Shown piece after piece: positions 63,331 through 64,000 of a stretch of 64,000 nt of DNA. Source of the DNA: Longimicrobiales bacterium (GTDB lineage Bacteria; Gemmatimonadota; Gemmatimonadetes; Longimicrobiales; Gaopeijiaceae). The stretch lies in contig OX638356.1 in NCBI GenBank assembly GCA_951813395.1, positions 2,616,501 to 2,680,500 of the forward strand, given 5' to 3'. The notes beneath the pieces were generated by a model. The model made no database searches. It had not been told where the DNA came from and was given only the letters and a program-made list of their open reading frames with translations. Position numbers and translations under genes: made by a program. Position 1 is the stretch's first letter. Each line of letters begins with the position of its first letter.

Positions 63331-64000
63331 ATGTCACGTATAGTTTACACATTGATCGCATTCGTTGTGGTCAACTCGTGCGGACCGGCGACCCCGGCGC
63401 CCAGCAGTCCAGGAGCTTCCGAAGCGCCGGATGCCGGCGAATACTCGCGTGCGGACTACGACGTCGAGGTCACCCGCGGGGTGCTTGTGCCGATGCGCGA
63501 CGGCGTGCGGCTGTCCGTCGACATCTACTTCCCGGCCGGAGCGGACCAGCCCGTGCCCGGGATCCTGACCTCGACGCCGTACGACAACAACGGGGCGCGG
63601 ACGGGCGCCGACTGGTTCGCCCGGCGCGGCTATGCGGTCGTTGCGGCAGACGTGCGTGGGCGCTACGACTCGGAAGGCGAGTGGGACCCCTTCAACCCGC
63701 TCCACAAGACCGACGGCTACGACCTCGTGGAATGGATCGCCGCACAGTCCTGGTCCACGGGCAAGGTGGGGATGATCGGCGGCTCCTACCTGGGGTGGAC
63801 GCAGTGGTGGACGGCGAGCACGGCGCCACCCCACCTCGCCGCGATTGCGCCGAAGGTGGCACCCCCCGACCACTTCGAGAATCTGCCGTACCAGAACGGT
63901 GTGCTCGTGGGCGGGTGGCTGCTCGACTGGGCGGCGATGCTGTCGGGACGCACGCAACAGATCGCCGGCGAGGGCGGATACCTGGGCTGGTCGGAAAGCC
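63331..64000 (+). CDS. CocE/NonD family hydrolase (S15-type), cut by the window end
   Basis: The first 223 residues of an exported alpha/beta hydrolase of the cocaine esterase/X-Pro dipeptidyl-peptidase (S15) family. A lipobox-like VVNSCG lies near residue 17. The catalytic domain shows RDGVRLSVDIYFPAGA, STPYDNNG, AADVRGRYDSEGEWDPF and the nucleophile elbow GMIGGSYLGWTQWW (Ser152). The 3' part, including the acid, the histidine and the jelly-roll domain, is outside the window. It is 54 bases behind the SusD gene on the same strand, so it may process the imported substrate. Peptide or ester cleavage is likely. Confidence 0.9.
   Translation, partial: MSRIVYTLIAFVVVNSCGPATPAPSSPGASEAPDAGEYSRADYDVEVTRGVLVPMRDGVRLSVDIYFPAGADQPVPGILTSTPYDNNGARTGADWFARRGYAVVAADVRGRYDSEGEWDPFNPLHKTDGYDLVEWIAAQSWSTGKVGMIGGSYLGWTQWWTASTAPPHLAAIAPKVAPPDHFENLPYQNGVLVGGWLLDWAAMLSGRTQQIAGEGGYLGWSES

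Overview
The window is 64 kb of GC-rich bacterial chromosome. Codon use is uniform and gene starts are often GTG or TTG. The gene content (a SusC/SusD-type pair, several TonB-dependent receptors, proteins with carboxypeptidase-regulatory-like domains, 6-bladed beta-propeller lipoproteins, an S9 peptidase, ECF sigma/anti-sigma pairs, a CcmH-like protein with an altered CxxC) points to a Gemmatimonadota-like, Gram-negative heterotroph living on peptides and amino acids. The phylum call is inference from gene content only. No rRNA, tRNA or CRISPR array was recognised.

Layout. 0-2.7 kb: a translationally coupled lipid operon (DUF1295 reductase-like, CFA-synthase-like methyltransferase, acyl desaturase). 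2.8-4.8 kb: a TonB receptor gene broken by an internal deletion and frameshift. 4.8-9.2 kb (minus): S9 peptidase, aminopeptidase P and a MetF-like protein. 9.3-13.9 kb (plus): a regulatory-domain surface protein, an intact TonB receptor and a small outer-membrane protein. 13.9-15.1 kb: threonine synthase. 15.2-17.5 kb: an ECF sigma factor without a normal start codon, its anti-sigma partner and a two-PDZ periplasmic protein. 17.5-23.8 kb (minus): a seven-gene operon of ECF sigma, membrane anti-sigma, CnrX/Spy-like sensor, TolC, MacB-type ATPase, MacA adaptor with a large low-complexity insertion, and MacB permease. 23.9-33.9 kb (minus): hypothetical, HNH protein, PriA, M24 peptidase, CcmH-like, HDAC-like, CarB and a 37-residue MetS-like transporter subunit. 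34-36.4 kb (minus): pxpABC 5-oxoprolinase. 36.5-41.6 kb: serine hydrolase, HD protein, endonuclease III, a hypothetical and an NSS sodium symporter. 41.7-47 kb: YheT hydrolase, glycyl-tRNA synthetase, SDR, NfuA-like protein, dihydroorotase.

47-52.7 kb is the accessory part: a tyrosine-recombinase remnant, two 6-bladed beta-propeller proteins, and a 13E12/DUF222 HNH endonuclease gene. This last gene is framed by outward-pointing copies of an approximately 80 bp repeat, and further out by two related 19 bp dyads placed almost symmetrically. It looks like a compact, possibly mobile single-gene element and is the best candidate here for something undescribed.

52.7-64 kb: an EEP-family nuclease/phosphatase, phosphoglycerate mutase coupled to TRAP permease genes, a convergent Tat/lipoprotein TRAP binding protein, then SusC, SusD and a CocE-type hydrolase cut by the window edge. 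Taken together, the window describes uptake and breakdown of peptides and 5-oxoproline (outer-membrane receptors, several peptidases, oxoprolinase, an NSS symporter), with two sigma-controlled envelope-response units.
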